A DNA stretch of 64,000 nt from Opisthorchis felineus (Eukaryota > Platyhelminthes > Trematoda > Opisthorchiida > Opisthorchiidae), in NCBI GenBank assembly GCA_004794785.1, contig SJOL01008547.1, forward strand, positions 31,948-95,947, written 5' to 3'. Below are positions 42,780-55,100 of this stretch, one piece after another. The notes under the pieces are model-generated. The model searched no databases, was not told the origin of the DNA, and was given only the letters and a program-made list of their open reading frames with translations. The translations under genes and the position numbers were made by a program. How positions within the stretch are numbered: position 1 is the stretch's first letter; each line of letters begins with the position of its first letter.

Positions 42780-44003
42780 TCATACCGCAATCAGATGCCA
42801 ATGGCATGGATCAACAAATGGCTTATATTCATTGTGGGACACGGTTAGACATTCTGACCACGGTCTCATCCGGAATCATTTCATTATCGTTTTATGGGGC
42901 TGTATAAGTTGCAGATAACACGATTACTAATGAGAACCTCGCAGATCCTGATATCAGAAACTTTATCAGAACCACTTTGTGGAACTTCTTCCAACTGTTC
43001 CACCGTGGGATATAGATTTGCGCTGAAACGGTATTGCCAGATCTTTACACTTTGTCGGAAACATTGTCTGCAACAAAGCGCTAACAGGTCCGCTCAGGCC
43101 CCGGAAGTCGCACGCAACAGTGACAGCCTAAACCTCGGGGAAATATTTCTTTTCGTCCGAGAGGCGAATCGGTCTAACAATTTGCTCAGACGTCCAAATG
43201 CAGCCAACTTGGGCCACGAATGTGAAGTCTAGTGAACACGAAAATGCAGGAAAATAGAATAGACCCGACAAGTCGACAGTGCCCGTAGATTATTTCAGTT
43301 GAACATGGACCAAAGTGACATGACAATATGCAAAATAGAATGCCCCTGAATCACTGAGCCACGCGCTACCACTCTTTTGAATCCTAGAGTTTAAGTCGAC
43401 CCTGGACGGCCAGCCTGGAAACCCTTACTGCCGCTGTAGTTTACGACTGCACATCTTCTCTCAATTTCTACCAACCTCCCGGTCCGAATGCCCAGGCTTC
43501 TACATCGTTCAAGTTTGGTGAAGTCCTCAGTCGTATGTTGTCTGGTTTATTTGGCTGCTGGTGGGAATATGAAACAGCTCGAGAAAACTGGACAGAGAGG
43601 CTGATGGCATCCATTTTTCAAAAAGGGGTCCATGATGGGTGTGGCAATCATAGGGGATCAGCTTGTCTTCAGTCGTGTTTTTTTGTCACCAGTCACTAGT
43701 CATCCTATGACGGCTCGTTGAACATCAACTTGATTAAATCGAGTCGGATTCCGCCATGGTTTGAAGTGCGATGACCAAACGTTCACACACCGTCATGCGG
43801 TTCAAAATCAACATACGTACAAACTAACCATAATTTTGGTGCTTCTAATTTACCAGGTCGTACCAGACTCAGTTGACTGGGTTATTCCCTCTCCTAATAC
43901 GCTTGCCCAACAAGTACCGCGCCGGACTTTTGTGAACATAATGCGTTCATGTTATTATCAAACTTCTGGGCGAGTGAAAGTAAAACATAGTTGCACGACA
44001 TAG
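42780..44003 (+). mobile_element. RTE-type LINE relic, copy 2 (endonuclease end to RT palm)
   Basis: A second, less damaged element starts right after copy 1. VRHSDHGLIRNHFI (about 42845-42885) fits the Ser-Asp-His end of an AP-type endonuclease. After a linker, 43470-43690 reads FKFGEVLSRML, ENWTERLMASIFQKG and CGNHRG, the 'W...IVPIFKKG...C.NHRGISL' start of fluke-type RT. Then 43745-43990 reads CDDQTFTHRHAVQNQHTY, PDSVDW and FVNIMRSCYYQTSGRVKV, the next RT blocks with an Asp-Ser-Val-Asp core; the last 80 codons (43761-44003) are open. At least two frameshifts and an in-frame stop show that it is dead. The Tyr-Ala-Asp-Asp box and C-terminus are not found beyond 44003. Confidence 0.85.
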
Positions 44004-44204
44004 GAGCGTTTTTGTTGAACACTGTTGTTGCAATTCCGATAATGCTGAACAAGATGGCAATAGTTTGCTATATTTAAAAAAGGATCCTAGTGAGCCCTCA
44101 CACGTGACTGCGTAACTTAGTCGCTTGAAATACAGGGCACGTTCAAACTCGAGGCTAAATTTTCCAAAGAAGATTGCTTACATTTGGCTACCCGAGCCTA
44201 AACG

Positions 44205-44275
44205 GGAGGGCGTTAGTGGTTAGTATGCGCAACAGCGGACCTCAACGCCCGTAAGTCGAAACCAACCCAGACGTC
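44205..44275 (+). mobile_element. tRNA-like SINE head
   Basis: GGCGTTAGTGGTTAGTATGC matches a tRNA A box (TTAGTGGTTAG), and GTAAGTCGAAACC, about 36 bases on, resembles the B box GGTTCGAAACC. Spacing is tRNA-like. Stem pairing is poor and no discriminator or T-run is present, so this is a decayed SINE or tRNA pseudogene. It lies about 200 bases after the second LINE relic. Confidence 0.4.
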
Positions 44276-44279
44276 TCGT

Positions 44280-45625
44280 CTCTTCTATTCCGGTTTCTGG
44301 TGATATCTCTGCCTGCGTCGTCCTTTTAGAGACGGAGGCGTTTGGTTTCGGTAATTGAAATCGGGATTGTATCTCATTCTGTGCAGGCGTAGCCTGTCAT
44401 CGTTTTTCATCAGACACTTATAAAGCCCTCTCAACCTATCACATGAGAACCCAAACCTAATTTAAAGCCAACTGACTAAGTACTAAGTATTTTACGCCAC
44501 CAGGGTTTCAGCAGTGTATCAGCTTTTATCAGCATATGTCAGCATTACGGTAAACGTTAATTTTTCTCCCTGCGTAACAGGTATTCCAGGTGAGTGTAAT
44601 ATGACGACGGGATTGGCTTTTTTTAAAAAGGTTTTCCAATGTTGACGGTAGAATATAAGTCTTTTGTAAATAATTTGATTGTCGTTTTGAATATCGCACC
44701 TTGTCGTTTGCAAAAATAGATCACAACTCTTTCGTACATCGAACAACTATATTTAACTGTGCAGTTCTGGGTAAACCAATGAGGTCCAAGTTGTTGGCCG
44801 GCAGTGCCTTTCGTTTAAATACGTTGGTTAAAAGGAAACGTACTACCTGGTCCAATTTAAGCCTCAATATCGTTGGTTATTTGCCTACCCCTGGCGTTTA
44901 ACCTTGGAATCCCTTTTACCTGCCATGCTCAACAAGTGGCCAGTTGTGCGATAAAGTCATGAATAGCCTTGTTTGTTTCAGAACATTTGTGTCAGCATCA
45001 CCATGCTTCACGATTCTTTTGTCTCCAGGATATGTTTACTTACGTATTTCGGTAGGCATTTAGGAACTCTGTGCACAGATTTGAAAGCTATGCTTCCACG
45101 TACACGCTATGGCTTTTAAATACAATGATAGTGATTTAGAGGGATTCTTACATATGACCTCAAACAACTCCCGAGAGAGAGGCGTAATTTTGACGTGGTA
45201 AGTGTCCTGGATCCACCCGAATGACTAAACTACCTTGGGGCGATCAGTTTCACTTCTTTTGCAAAGGCACAAGATTGGCATTGTTGGTGTATTGCCCAAT
45301 TCTTTTTAATCTCTCCAATACAGCTTCTATTGCGATGGCCAATCTGGCAGGAAGTAAATTAAGAATATATAGTCCGTTAACACATTCCTTCCTAATGTTA
45401 ACCTTTATGACACAATGGCCATTCGCATATCGCTCAAATCCACCAAAGGAGTGCGTTGAAAATGGATGAATGCTACCTCAGTTACTGTCATCTGCGGGAA
45501 TATTCGTTTCAACGGGAGACTCAACTAAATCCAAACGTAGCGCTGATCTGTGGCAATTGACTCCATCTGAGTGTGCTATATGAGGCTCTCCCGTGTCTAG
45601 GGATATTGCAGTACTTCGTCTAGAT
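44280..45625. other. No recognisable gene
   Basis: Frames of 66-82 codons (44519-44746 minus; 44701-44901 plus; 45221-45469 plus) were read and not recognised. Confidence 0.4.
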
Positions 45626-45630
45626 ATAAG

Positions 45631-45760
45631 GCGTTATTCACAAGGTTGCTGGGAAATCCCTCAAGGGCTACTAACTGTTTCGTCCTTTTTGGAGCCGATA
45701 CGGTAGGCACTGTCTCCGATTGTTCACTTTTATGAGGATCTCCAACATCATCAACCTCTT
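45631..45760 (+). repeat. Dispersed repeat, copy 2
   Basis: Colinear with 1040-1135: both carry 'cacaaggttgctg', a 'cc.caa.agc.ac.a.c.gtttcg' block, 'ttggggc' or 'ttggagc', and 'ggc.c.gtctccga'. It has more substitutions than copy 1. Same strand as copy 1. Confidence 0.55.
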
Positions 45761-45764
45761 GAAA

Positions 45765-48505
45765 TTCTTTCTTAAGAGGGTCAAATCCTTATGAGAGAGA
45801 CAAGTGAGTTCATGTTAACACAGCTTTGTGAAGGTTGACTTTGTTTGAAGCTGTTTCCTGTAGTCATCTTGGCCTACAAAGGAACGACATTGCAGTTTGT
45901 TTCAGATACCCCAAATACATGTTTTGCAAAATTATTTGTTTCCAAGCTGGTTGACGTAATTATTTCGCTACATATTAACCAATAAGGCGTTGCCTCCTAG
46001 GGCCAACAACTGGGCGAAAATTCGGAAGATCATACAAGCTGTGTAGTCCACTTTGCACGGAACATGTTTTAGGATACGTCTTAAAAAACTTCAGCCATTA
46101 CAGTTATGTCATTACGGTGCATTCTGTCGAGGAATGCACGCCCAATAGCCATAACTTAGGTCTCTAAACACGAGATCAACGGCACCATAGTTTATCCGCG
46201 AGAATCTAATCTTTGTTGTTTCATTTCATGACTTCCGACTGGAACTTTCCAGCTCATCTTCTTAGTTTTCATTTAATGCGCATGCTCCCCTGATAATCCT
46301 TATTTCTTAGCCTCTCCAGGGGAATTCAGTTTGCTTTCTTGCTACTTTTGATAACTGACAATAGTGTGAATACACCATAGATGGCGAGGTATAAGATTAT
46401 CCCGGTGGGGTGCCGAAACGTGAACATTCTTATGATGTTGTATCCAGTTAAACTTTCTTCCAAAAATTGCTTGTCAAAGATCTTACTATGAAGTACGACG
46501 AGGGTCAGAACGACTTGGGCTGCACACCAGCAGGTGATCCCTGGACTCCCTTGTGTATCTGTCGATAATGCCTGTAAACAAGGACAGTTTAAATCTGCTA
46601 AGCTTGTTCCGTCAACTGAGGCCTGGAATTTATGCACGGCATACTGACGCACAGCTAGCAGAATGAGAAGTCTCCGGATCACAAATGCATAGACTGTAAG
46701 CGAGAGCTATTTTCTGGGAATCAAAAATTTGACAGTTCACAACTTCTTCCACCGATACGTGAAATCGATTGAATTTACGCGATTTGTAGCAAAGTTTCAT
46801 GAGTAAACCGTCCACATTTGTCCTATCGCACACTACATCAGACTGTTTTATCCGAAGGTTTCCGGCCAAACTTGCGGAAACTTGTAGTGGTTTGTTTCCA
46901 AAAGGTTCACAGCTGATAACTTGGGTGACGGCTCACCGGTGATCGGAGCCTCAAATTAACTGCTCTATCATTGTGGCCTGTTTTAACATCAACTGTGTAT
47001 TTCTACGGTATGTAAGCCAATAATGAAGCTATACCGGCAGCATGGATACACGTGAGTTCAGGAATTTTCCGCAGGAAAAGCTTAAAGCTGCAAGACTAAT
47101 AGCTGCGGACCAGTATTCGTGAGAATTCCAGTTCCATTCAAAAGTTTCAGTATCTACTCCAAAGGGGGAAGATGTGGAATTGACGAGCGCAACCACGGGA
47201 ATCCGGTCATTATATTGCAGGAACGAACGCCCAAATGGTTAAATAATAATACCTCAGGATTCTCTAAATGACGATTCATGTTTGTCCAGTATATGGATCA
47301 CTTCGTTGACCTTATGCACCGAAGGTTACCAGATATGTGAAAATTTACACAGACCAAAACAAAAAAACTGAGGGAGCAATCTACTTTTCCGAACCGCCAC
47401 TGAATTGGCAATTTAGAGAAAGATGAAGCTCATTTGAACAAACTGACTGCACAAATGCGGCCAAGGCAGCAAAACCAAAAAACTAAATCAAACCGGAAAG
47501 TGCAGGTGCAGGAAGATGAGACAACGATACAATTTAAGAGCGGACCAATCAGACTGAGGGAAGGATATAACCAAAAATCTAAATCGCCAATAGCAATCAA
47601 CAGAATTTAAGGAAGAAGGAAGACAACGCATTGGCAGTTAAAAACCGTCCATTCGAAAATGGACTTGAAACATGAGAGGATAAAATATACTCTTCAGAAG
47701 ACTATACGTGCGCACCTAGGCACATTGAAAGCACCCACGTAACTGCGAACTACCGATGTCTCTCCGAATGAGGACGAAACGTTCGGAAGCCAATTGCCCA
47801 CCTTGGCGATTATATCAACGTCCGTCTGACCAACCACCACTGAACATATTCGAACTGTAAATATTTCGACACACCGGCAATCACACAATGACTTTTATTG
47901 CCACAAGATTGGCATTTAATTGAGTAAGGGAAATTTTTACAACACGAGGCTTATAGATAGGAGCGTCGCACCTCCAGATGACATGGGCAGACCGTCTAAT
48001 TGCTCAACACTTGATCGATTTTCATGGATAACATAACAATTCACACCCACTGTTCTGAAATTTCAAAACCACACCCTTACTGCATCATGCAAGAACATTA
48101 GGAGTGACAGCCACTTTGAATTAGGCGTGCGCGTCATAAAGTAAATCCAAGAAACCTCTCAATTTGGGCAATGAAGCATTGTGTAGAAAACATCAGCCCT
48201 CTAGAAAACACTAATCGGAACATCTCCGGGCAAGTTTAAATCGAAAAAAGTACCCCATGGCCGATTGAGAATAGACAAATAAGAGCAGACTAATAAAAAA
48301 GATAGACCCTGATGTCGGAGTATTAGCCCGTCTGCTATTAGCCCGTTGTTTCGAAGAAAATCTGCTTTGGTGAAGCAACAATTTCACAGTCTCATCATAT
48401 CAGATTCGCAAGAATAAGCCACGGAAAATACTGTCCAACATCTGTCAGTAGCAAAACGCCAGTTCACTATATATTCACCGAGTTATATTTGGCAATATTG
48501 CCCTC
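45765..48505. other. About 2.7 kb without a recognisable gene
   Basis: The longest frame is 118 codons on the minus strand (46326-46682), with two hydrophobic stretches near its end (ILYLAIYGVFTLLSVI). It could encode membrane segments but is unassigned. A-rich sequence at 47.35-47.65 kb may be decayed LINE sequence. A direct repeat of TATTAGCCCGT occurs at 48321 and 48336. Confidence 0.4.
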
Positions 48506-48509
48506 CCAT

Positions 48510-48830
48510 CCTCAAAATAGCATAGTTCCTCAGGGAATTCTACGAGGCCCGCAAACCCGTAAAACTCTCTAGTGATTTGGTCTTGGAAACACGGAAATAT
48601 CAACATCAGATAGCAAGAAGTTGATCATAAATTTAGGCTATCAGTCCTACAGATGAATGATCGAGGCGGGAGATTTATATTTTTGAACCGCCTATAGCGT
48701 CCACAAAATGTGCGTGAATATCACTAAAACCACATCGGTAACTGTGCGATTTCAACAAGGGCCCCTGAAACTACTCTAGATTATGGGTGAGCGGAAAGTG
48801 GACCTACAAACAGATGAGAATACTGTAGAA
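48510..48830 (+). mobile_element. Possible CR1/Jockey LINE RT fragment (weak)
   Basis: Near 48530 the plus strand reads IVPQGILRGP, like the RT box Gly-Val-Pro-Gln-Gly-Ser-Val-Leu-Gly-Pro of CR1 and Jockey elements. About 130 bases later MIEAGDLYF is followed by SVHKMCVNIT, which could be the 'W...W.L..N..KC' segment after the catalytic box. No Asp-Asp pair lies between them. Only the first motif carries weight, so chance remains possible. Confidence 0.3.
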
Positions 48831-49835
48831 ACTGACTGCCGTCAGCAAATATTGTGAGTGATTTCTGAACAAATTTCGATCTGCCGACCTCGATGATCCG
48901 AAATTTACCCCTTCTCTCAAATTAAGAAACGACTGATGACCACGTTTCATAGTTTATTTTGGAATGGGCGCTTGACATTCGCCTACATCATAGAAAAGCT
49001 GGTGTCAAACCACTGTATGATATCTACAAAAGCTGCGAATTCAGGATCTGCGTAAACAGAAATCCTCATCAGGGACTACCAACTTTTCTGTTTATAGTGG
49101 CTCCAGAAGACATCTGGTTGAAGGTTATTGAATTGTTCTGAACCTATTATAATTCAAAATGATAGTAGTATGGCATAACCAGTTAACGATCGGGAACCCC
49201 TCTATCACACGAGTGAACACCTACGTGATACCGATTGCAGCGCTCATTTTACAAACCCAGTTGCCTTGTTAGAGATGAAACCCAACCACAACCTCGACTT
49301 ACACTCGGAAGCTGAATTCCACAGAGTGTTCCGAAAACACCTTTGCTGTGTATCAGTACATCTTCTAGTTTCCCTATTTCAATCTTTAAGACAAAATTAT
49401 GAGAAATGATTCTGGCAGGTAATTGGGAAAACTTGGAAGACGGTGAAAACAATCTACACAGTAAGAATCCTTAAGTAATGGGGCGGCATCCTCGAATCGT
49501 TCGGCAGTGGGATTCGCTGAACCGTTGCCTCCTCCACAGTGGACTATTTGGGACCGCTTTTAACTTCACTAACCTGTCAAATAAACTGCTTCAGACAGAA
49601 GAGTCTGGGACTATAACTAATCTAGACTCGGCGACACTCATGAGGACACTGATCGCAATCAAGTTTAGTATATCTGGACGTTTGTGTATCCGTCAAAGTA
49701 TTTAGAGTGGAGTCGCTATTTGCTAATTTAGGTGTTAACTCTCCACTCACTCGCATGGAAAATTTCATGATGTGGCACATGAGCTCTCGACCTTTTGATT
49801 GAAGTGCTTCCCAAAGGGCATGTAAAGCCCCAATG
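48831..49835. other. No recognisable gene
   Basis: Frames at 48959-49141 and 49478-49705 (plus) and 49249-49452 (minus) were read and not recognised. Confidence 0.4.
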
Positions 49836-49844
49836 GATTACAGA

Positions 49845-50770
49845 AAAGCACCCTCAACTTGCAGACCCGCAGGATTGAGACTATATGGCACATTGGATTG
49901 TTTCCTCATCGCTGGCAAATCTTTCCTAGAGGCACACTGAAATGAACTTAAAAGTACATTTCTTACTTTGGTGCCTTCCCCACAACCAAATTTCATAATT
50001 GCAGCTAGGATGAGGCATTCCTCAAATAATTCAAAAGGCCCAACACTAAGCTTTAGCGCTTCAAGCCTCAGATTCACGGTAATCTCCGATACACTGGCCT
50101 GTGTGTTGTAATGAAAAAAAAGGTTTCCTCCGTGTTTCTTCATCGATTGCTCGATCAGATTTTTGATGGAATGCTGCAGTAGGAGAGGGAAATGCGGAGG
50201 TTATGAGTTCATTTATTTCGGGTATTCTGCAATGCCGTTCACTGCTGGCGTCGAATTTCATCTGGTGGTTTGAGGCATGGTGGAGATTTGGCCTGTCGCA
50301 ATTTACAGCTCCACTTGTTATCTCCCACACCTTTGCATAATAAATTCACGATATAAAATAACTGATTACACATCTCTCCAAGTAGAACAACGAAACTATC
50401 GTCAGCGTTGGGCTTACGATTTGCGGCAGGTTGGGAAGACTGTTTAATACTCCTTCTATATATCTGCTATTGTTTCTGTTAGTGGAGATTCATAGCTACC
50501 CATACATTTTGTATGTAAAAAGCATCATTTGACACAGACTGAACATTAAGAATACAAATTGACGGCAAGTAATTTTCTCACGAATTTTTCTTTCGGTTAA
50601 TGAATGTCTCTGAAGTACGAAACTAACAACAATCAGTGTATACAAGTAAAACGGGAGTCTACCGGCTTCTGCGGGTGAATGTGTGCAAACTTGCACAGCC
50701 ACGATCCACTGGCCTGATTGGACGAGAGTCACGTGAGCAGACCACGGAAGACTTAGCACGCGCGCTGAAA
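49845..50770 (-). pseudogene. DEAH-box RNA helicase relic (DHX35/DHX15-like)
   Basis: Minus strand, landmarks in family order across three frames. First, 50740-50630 reads AVQ then FYLYT, the degraded motif VI region (Gln-Arg-x-Gly-Arg...Tyr-x-Leu-Tyr-Thr), its arginines lost. After about 350 unrelated bases, 50270-50180 reads FDASSERHCRIPEI, then FPSPTAAF, matching the 'F..LP..TIPEIQR' and 'F.SPP' segments. A frame change follows, then ITVNLRLEALKLSVGP and CLILAAIMKFGCGEG, the helicase-associated domain (Leu-Pro-Leu-x-Pro...Phe-Gly-Cys-Ser-Glu). Last come VRNVLLSSF and SLNPAGL, matching the OB-fold 'IRK.L..GFF' and 'IHP.S.L'. About 90 residues are missing before the OB fold. DEAH helicases remodel RNA in splicing and ribosome assembly; this copy cannot. 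Confidence 0.5.
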
Positions 50771-50774
50771 GTGC

Positions 50775-52060
50775 TGACTGCACATAACACTTCTGCATGA
50801 GCATATCGCAGTTGCCTCAGTTGTGGTTAGGCATTTAAAGCGGGTGGTTCTAATTTCATTAATCTACATTCGTCGTGACACCAACCAGCTAGCACTGAAC
50901 ACATGGTATCATCGCCTGTGACTCAGCCTCAATAAACAGGAAATCACTGTGTGTGTACATAAAGAGGGTTTGCGCCCGATACGTTTGATATATCGGGCCC
51001 CGTATCCATGCTGCCTGTCACCATCACCATTCACGTTCACTCGTCATTCGACCCTCCTAACAATTACACCTTGTTGATGCATATATCCGAAAACATTTGC
51101 CTGTACGTCATGGCCTGCACCGATTTGGACATGTCACTTAAACAATCGACAGCAAAACTCTCATTTTGCAAACCTTCCGCATGTCGGGTTTAGTTGCGAT
51201 GCGCAAAACATTCTGAAGATCTTTCGTGTTAATGGTGGACCTGGATAGGGATTCTCGTAGTCACGATAATGTGGCTTATTCTCCCTTGTCGCTATGCTCA
51301 TTGCATTGCGCCAACACTGCTGAACATGGTAATGTGTTACATTCACAGACACCGTTATTAACGGTAAGTACCTTGCCATCGGTCCATTAGTGAAACTAAG
51401 CCCTAGTAATCAACCAAAATATATTAGTCTTATAAAGTTTGCTGAATAAAAAGAGGCAAAACAATGAGCCCTTGCGACAACCGCTCCATATAATTAAACC
51501 AAGCGGTGAGTTATACGGGAGAACTTAAAGCTAAATGGGAAAAATCGATGCGAACTTGGAAGATATTGTGACGGACGAGTAACAGATAATTCCAAACCAT
51601 AAGCATACCCATCAGCAGCATAAAATCACTGTTCAACACTGGTTATTCATTACCTTAGGAGCGTATTCATGATACCTAGGTTTCTTGTCTGTATTTGCAA
51701 AGCGAGCGGGATTCTTAGTTTTTACTTACCTGCTTTGATGTATGCAACGAGTAAGGCGACCTTGCTGAAGACTGCCTGCGGAAACCAATTTGGAATGTTA
51801 GTATTTTTCGTTCGGGGTATCGTTTTTGTATTTGGGCTGAAATGCTGCCAGGGCTCCATGACCTGAACAGAGTCCCCGAAATGAGCCTTTGGCTAAATAA
51901 CTGAACTATGAAACAGCAGTTATTACCAGAATATGCAGGTGCAGTAACACTTTAAAGAGTAAGTATGTTCCAAACCCTAAGAAGTCTGGTAAGGGAAGGT
52001 GACTGTGTCGGTCAGTACATTGACTAACCTCGCATGAGAGACTCTGCGGATGATGCCCGG
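50775..52060. other. No recognisable gene
   Basis: Short frames only (61 codons at 51008-51193; 72 at 51161-51379 minus; 65 at 51669-51866). The last has a hydrophobic end but no family match. Confidence 0.4.
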
Positions 52061-52065
52061 AAACT

Positions 52066-52130
52066 ACCCGTATAGCTCAATGGGTCAGAGGCGCACAAAG
52101 CGTCTACAATGTGGTAAAATCCAGTCTCAT
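52066..52130 (+). mobile_element. tRNA-like SINE head
   Basis: CCCGTATAGCTCAATGGGTC matches a tRNA 5' end with A box TAGCTCAATGGG. At the right distance, GTGGTAAAATCCAGTC looks like a decayed B box, with GGTTCAAATCC as the expected form. The stems do not pair well, so it is a decayed SINE or tRNA pseudogene. Confidence 0.4.
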
Positions 52131-52134
52131 TTTA

Positions 52135-55100
52135 ACTGTTCCGCAAATCAAACTTTTGAAATAAACGCTCGACAACATATGGTTGCCTGGCATCCAAAAC
52201 GGATCTAGAGCTTTGGATGACCGGTGGTTAGACCACTGCGTATGGATTGCAAAACGCATGCCGTTTGCGCTGAGCCGAAACTGGTGTAGCGTGGGAGTCG
52301 CTAAAGCCGACGGAAAAGTGGTAGAATATAATCGATAGACAAACACGAAAAAACTTGCTAGATAGGCACCAGCTGGCCTGGGCTTGATGGCTTCAAATAA
52401 GGGAAACTTGCTCATGGAATTTCGTAGCATCTTGGTGATGGTCTAGATTGGACAGGTTGGATGCCCGAGATTCCGATATTCCTCTGGCTTCTGAATAAAC
52501 AAGTTGCACAAATGTTGATTCCAGTCGTAAGAAACATTGTTTCACTGATTCAGATGTGTGTGTTAGGCCTTAAAATCATTGCTGTTTTTGTGGGTGCTAC
52601 TTGCAACTACTCCACGGTAGCGGACGTTTGATACTGGCACACGAAATAAAAACAAACGAACTGCTTCAGTTGACTTGAGCTACCAACCTCTCGTTTTGTC
52701 GGTTTCAGTCCGCTGAGCGTGTTGACTATTCCTACATACTACAATTCCAACTTCAACTTCAATCAAATCTCTTCTCATAATTTGGAAGGGCTGAGGCCAA
52801 AGTTTGCAGTGCTTGGAGGATTCGGTGTGCCCATGAGGTGTTTTGCGCGAAAGCACTTTGAACCCCGGGAACTACCGCAAGAAGACCCTTGTAAATGGCT
52901 TGCGAAGTTAGGATACAACGTCAAATATTGGAAAAACAGCCGACCATATCTCCCACAGAGCGGTTCCGCACCTTGTGATACACACCGGCAGCTAAGAATG
53001 TTCAATATGTTGGAATCGGTTGGTGCCCTTATGGGAGCGGCAGTTTCCTAAAGGGCAGGGAGTTGGGCCAGACAGTGACACTTAGCTAAGAGGATTTTGT
53101 TGGTAGTAATTGCACGAAAATATGATCATTTATTCAATTTTACCGCAATCAGTAATGATCCGGCCGGCTTCCATACACCGGGTTACGAACCGCCAGTCCC
53201 AGGCAATATTTAAAAGATCACACCGACATGGAGTCAAGGTGACAAAAATTCAGCAAACCCCATGCGTTGATGAAAACAAAACGGGCAATGAAATGGTCAG
53301 AGAATGCATGACAGTTAGGTCAATCGGTAAACGTGGTATAGGTGCAAAACGGAAAAACCAAAATGAGAAATCGCGTTGTTTACAAGACGAATATAAGTAA
53401 GGTGTTGACAATCTTGTTGAAGGTAAACTTTTTCTTTGACCTTCGTCATTCTTGTGCCAAACGTCATTACCCAAATAGAGCTCTAGATGTCAATAAGATC
53501 TCTCCTTCGTCAGCAAAATCCAGGCACACGGCTGAAGCTCGAACACGTTTGCTTGTTTAGTCGTAGTAATTTAGTCGCTTCCGGCGTGAGCTCATAATAG
53601 TAGTAGGCTTAAAGCGTGTATCAGATATCCGGAGTTCACACCACGAAAATATCAGGAATATGAAAAAAATCTCGAGTCCTCTGGGTTCCCCTGGACAAGA
53701 ATCCACCGTGATGTTTGCGCAAGAACAGCTGCATGCTTATCCATTTGGAAACGAAGTAAATGGCGTTCAACAAAACGCTTCGCTATTCGAAACTTCCACA
53801 GACGAATTCGACGATCCGGTGCATCGCCTGTAATGACAGATAAGGCTTTCCGGTTGCCCACGCAGAAGGGGAAGGTTATTAGTGTTACCCCATCTTGAAT
53901 CTTTGACCAGGTGGGAAGTTGGAAGATGTTTGTTTTTGTTCCAAGAACTTGCCCTTAACCTGTGAAACAAAAGTCCGAACCATGAGGAAGGATGCAGCAG
54001 GGTTTTCTCTAGAATCCATTTCCGTAGCTACTTAGCTGCAAGGTTCCGGTCTACTCCAATGGCGCAGTAGTAATAAGTGACTGTTTGACTCCCAATGCGG
54101 CTGCGCACAGCAGGCTTCTTGAGAGCACCACCAAACTGTTTGGTTTTAAAAGTAGGTAGACCTATTTGAATTAGGCGCTACCGGCCACAGTCACCATTTA
54201 AAGGATAGGTGTTCCCGGTCTTTTTAGTAAACCTAAATTAAATCATTCTCTCCAGGTGAAGGTAATATCGCTGCTGTCGTAAAAAATACGCTAGTAGCCT
54301 GAACGAAACACATTGCTTTCTTCACAAGCCTGCTTCTCAGAATGATGTGATTTTATCCCCAGACCGCCTAGAAATGGGATTTCTCGACTTTTCCGTTCTT
54401 CAGCCGTTTGGTTCCGTATGGCCTTCGTGGCATGAGGGAAACTCCAGGAGCTCAGATCAAAAGAGTATAGACCGAAGGATCATTGAAGCGCAGAAGGCGT
54501 ATTACAATGACTTCGACATCGCCTCTGAAGACGACGTAGCTCACCAGTACGAACCAGTCGTCTCCTTATTCTGTCCTGGTCTTTTATTAGGGAATTTCCC
54601 GCGTTCGAATTCGAAAGTATCAGATTCCGGTACCCCTCAAATGATCTTCGGAAATTCTGAGGAAAGAAAAAGTCAAGTGGGTGATTTCAGAATATTTGGG
54701 TGACCGTTGCGGTTACTTTAGGCTCACCAGCAGCCGAATCAGTATTCCGGTAATTGACCGTTCGCAGTACGAGCAACGTCATTATGTACATTGTATCTTG
54801 ATTTGCGACATCTGCTTTCCCAACAAAATCGAACAGTATGCCAAATTCCTATACAGATTAGTTTGTTGTTTTCAAGCAAATACTGGAGACGCATGTGAGT
54901 GGTCCATATATTTTTTTTTCAAGCCATGTATTTGGTTCTTCAATATACAGTTGCCAAACCGTCCGCAAAACGGACCCACACCACTGCCTCCAATAAAGAA
55001 GATGTCGGTATTTGCTCGACTGCTGCCTGAGAAGTAAAGAATTGATCAGATTACGTTGAGGAGAAAAACAGGTGCCCCGATCTTAGCTTGGCTGTCAGAT

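Noticed and set aside
46326..46682. 118-codon minus-strand frame with hydrophobic segments
   Set aside because: Considered as a membrane protein exon, but it has no family signature and no supporting splice context.
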